64,000 nucleotides of DNA from Jaltomata sinuosa (taxonomy: Eukaryota > Streptophyta > Magnoliopsida > Solanales > Solanaceae): the NCBI GenBank assembly GCA_003996215.1, contig QJPP01001642.1:186001-250000 (forward strand). Direction: 5' to 3'. Positions 63,408 through 64,000 of the stretch are shown here, in pieces. The notes beneath the pieces are model-generated. The model was not told the DNA's origin and did not search any database. It saw nothing but the letters and a program-made list of their open reading frames with translations. Every line of letters begins with the position of its first letter. The first letter of the stretch is position 1. The position numbers were made by a program, and so were the translations under genes.

Positions 63408-64000
63408 TACACCTCAGGGAGCCCCCTCAAACTTATTCTTAACTTTGATGCAGTGAGGGCACTGCCCTATCTTAGTTGGGGGTGGCGTATTGATCTGCAC
63501 TCTATCTTTCTAGCTTATCTTCCTTTACTTATGGATATTAGTGTGCCCTTGCTGTTTTTTTTTATCATTTTGGATACTATTGTGCCCTTGCCAGGCTTGT
63601 TTGGTTTTTTTATATACTGTGATGACTTTGTCGGGTGTACTTTGTGGATTTGCACCCTCGTCGGGTTTTAATGTTGTGTGAAAGAGGTTGATGGTTTAGC
63701 TATTTAGTTTTCTTTACTTTCTAGCTTCTTTTGCTATTTTGTAGTTGAGATGTTTGTTGTTGTGGGCCAAGGAAAGTCTAAGTACCCATTAGGCTAAAAG
63801 GAACTTGCCTGAGCTAGAGGATATTGCACCACACATATCAATGTGCGAACCAAATGAGCTTCGCACAAGCCCACTGATTGGCTTGTGCATTGCACGTGTA
63901 ACACGCACTTCGACATGTGCGAATCACATGAGCCGGAGATTGTTGATGTTTGTGTTAATCCACCTTGTGTAGACATACCAATTTAGATAGATGAATTGGC
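63408..64000 (+). other. Downstream spacer of element H
   Basis: No coding signal. TTAGTTGGGGGTGGCGTATT at about 63473-63492 is a polypurine-like run similar to the extra runs of element C. 63825-63940 has GTGCGAACC/TTCGCACAAGCC/CACGCACTTCG words like those of the C and D LTRs. The 3' LTR is not reached. Confidence 0.6.

Larger units (their letters stand above)
57914..64000 (+). mobile_element. Athila-like element H, pol-less derivative (incomplete at window end)
   Basis: 5' LTR 57914-59211, degenerate tRNA-Asp-type PBS, ORF region 59339-60910, post-pol motif 60885-60925, spacer, a second ORF region 62081-63407, and spacer to the window end. No protease, RT or integrase motif is found between PBS and post-pol motif, only 1.65 kb apart. 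The left flank GAAAC (57909-57913) may be the target copy. Probably non-autonomous (LARD-like), mobilised by a related full element. Confidence 0.75.

Overview
The window looks like plant nuclear DNA, most likely pericentromeric or other TE-rich heterochromatin of a Solanaceae species. It is packed with Ty3/gypsy LTR retrotransposons with plant-type primer-binding sites (initiator tRNA-Met for the chromodomain elements, a tRNA-Asp-like site for the Athila-like ones). It also holds a plant L1-type LINE, a short SINE with a TTG tail of the Solanaceae TS type, and two Mutator-like TIR elements. I see no intact host gene. Every coding trace is a decayed transposon gene except one captured host-gene fragment.

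Layout from left to right. 1-439: plus-strand Tat-type integrase fragment (Y). 440-2329: minus-strand LTR and 3' spacer of a second Athila/Tat-type element (X). 2330-3934: minus-strand LINE fragment. 3935-11808: minus-strand chromodomain gypsy element A, with gag, protease, RT, RNase H and integrase, a full 3' LTR and a truncated 5' LTR fused to the next element. 11809-27716: minus-strand Athila-like element D, lacking its 3' half and split by the complete plus-strand chromodomain element E (12936-24974, 5-bp target duplication AATTC). 27717-52432: the 3' end of a chromodomain element G, whose 3' LTR is split by a complete Athila-like element C (29299-50942, target duplication ATAGC). Inside C lie a complete chromodomain element B (32446-41810, target duplication GTATG) and, in the 3' LTR of C, a Mutator-like element (47562-49980) that contains a second one (48120-49310, perfect 9-bp duplication). 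52572-57913: chromodomain element F with a deletion from LTR into gag, interrupted by Athila-like element H (57914 to the window end). H has no recognisable pol and carries unusual ORFs instead.

The nesting gives an order of events: X after Y; A after the LINE; E after D; D after G; C after G; B after C; outer MULE after C; inner MULE after outer MULE; SINE after B; H after F. Removing B from C, or E from D, leaves the reading frame unbroken at the insertion point, so both hosts were coding sequence when hit.

Most noteworthy: (1) the inner Mutator-like element is a Pack-MULE carrying an antisense, decayed piece of a WD40 gene that resembles the C-terminus of autophagy protein ATG16; (2) the LTRs of nearly all families here carry a family-specific cluster of short CG-rich near-palindromic words just upstream of the predicted TATA region, so the architecture is shared while the words differ; (3) H is a pol-less Athila-like derivative with a tandemly duplicated ORF and a protein resembling the 'putative plant transposon protein' family. 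Domain names come from recognising motifs by eye. No search was run.
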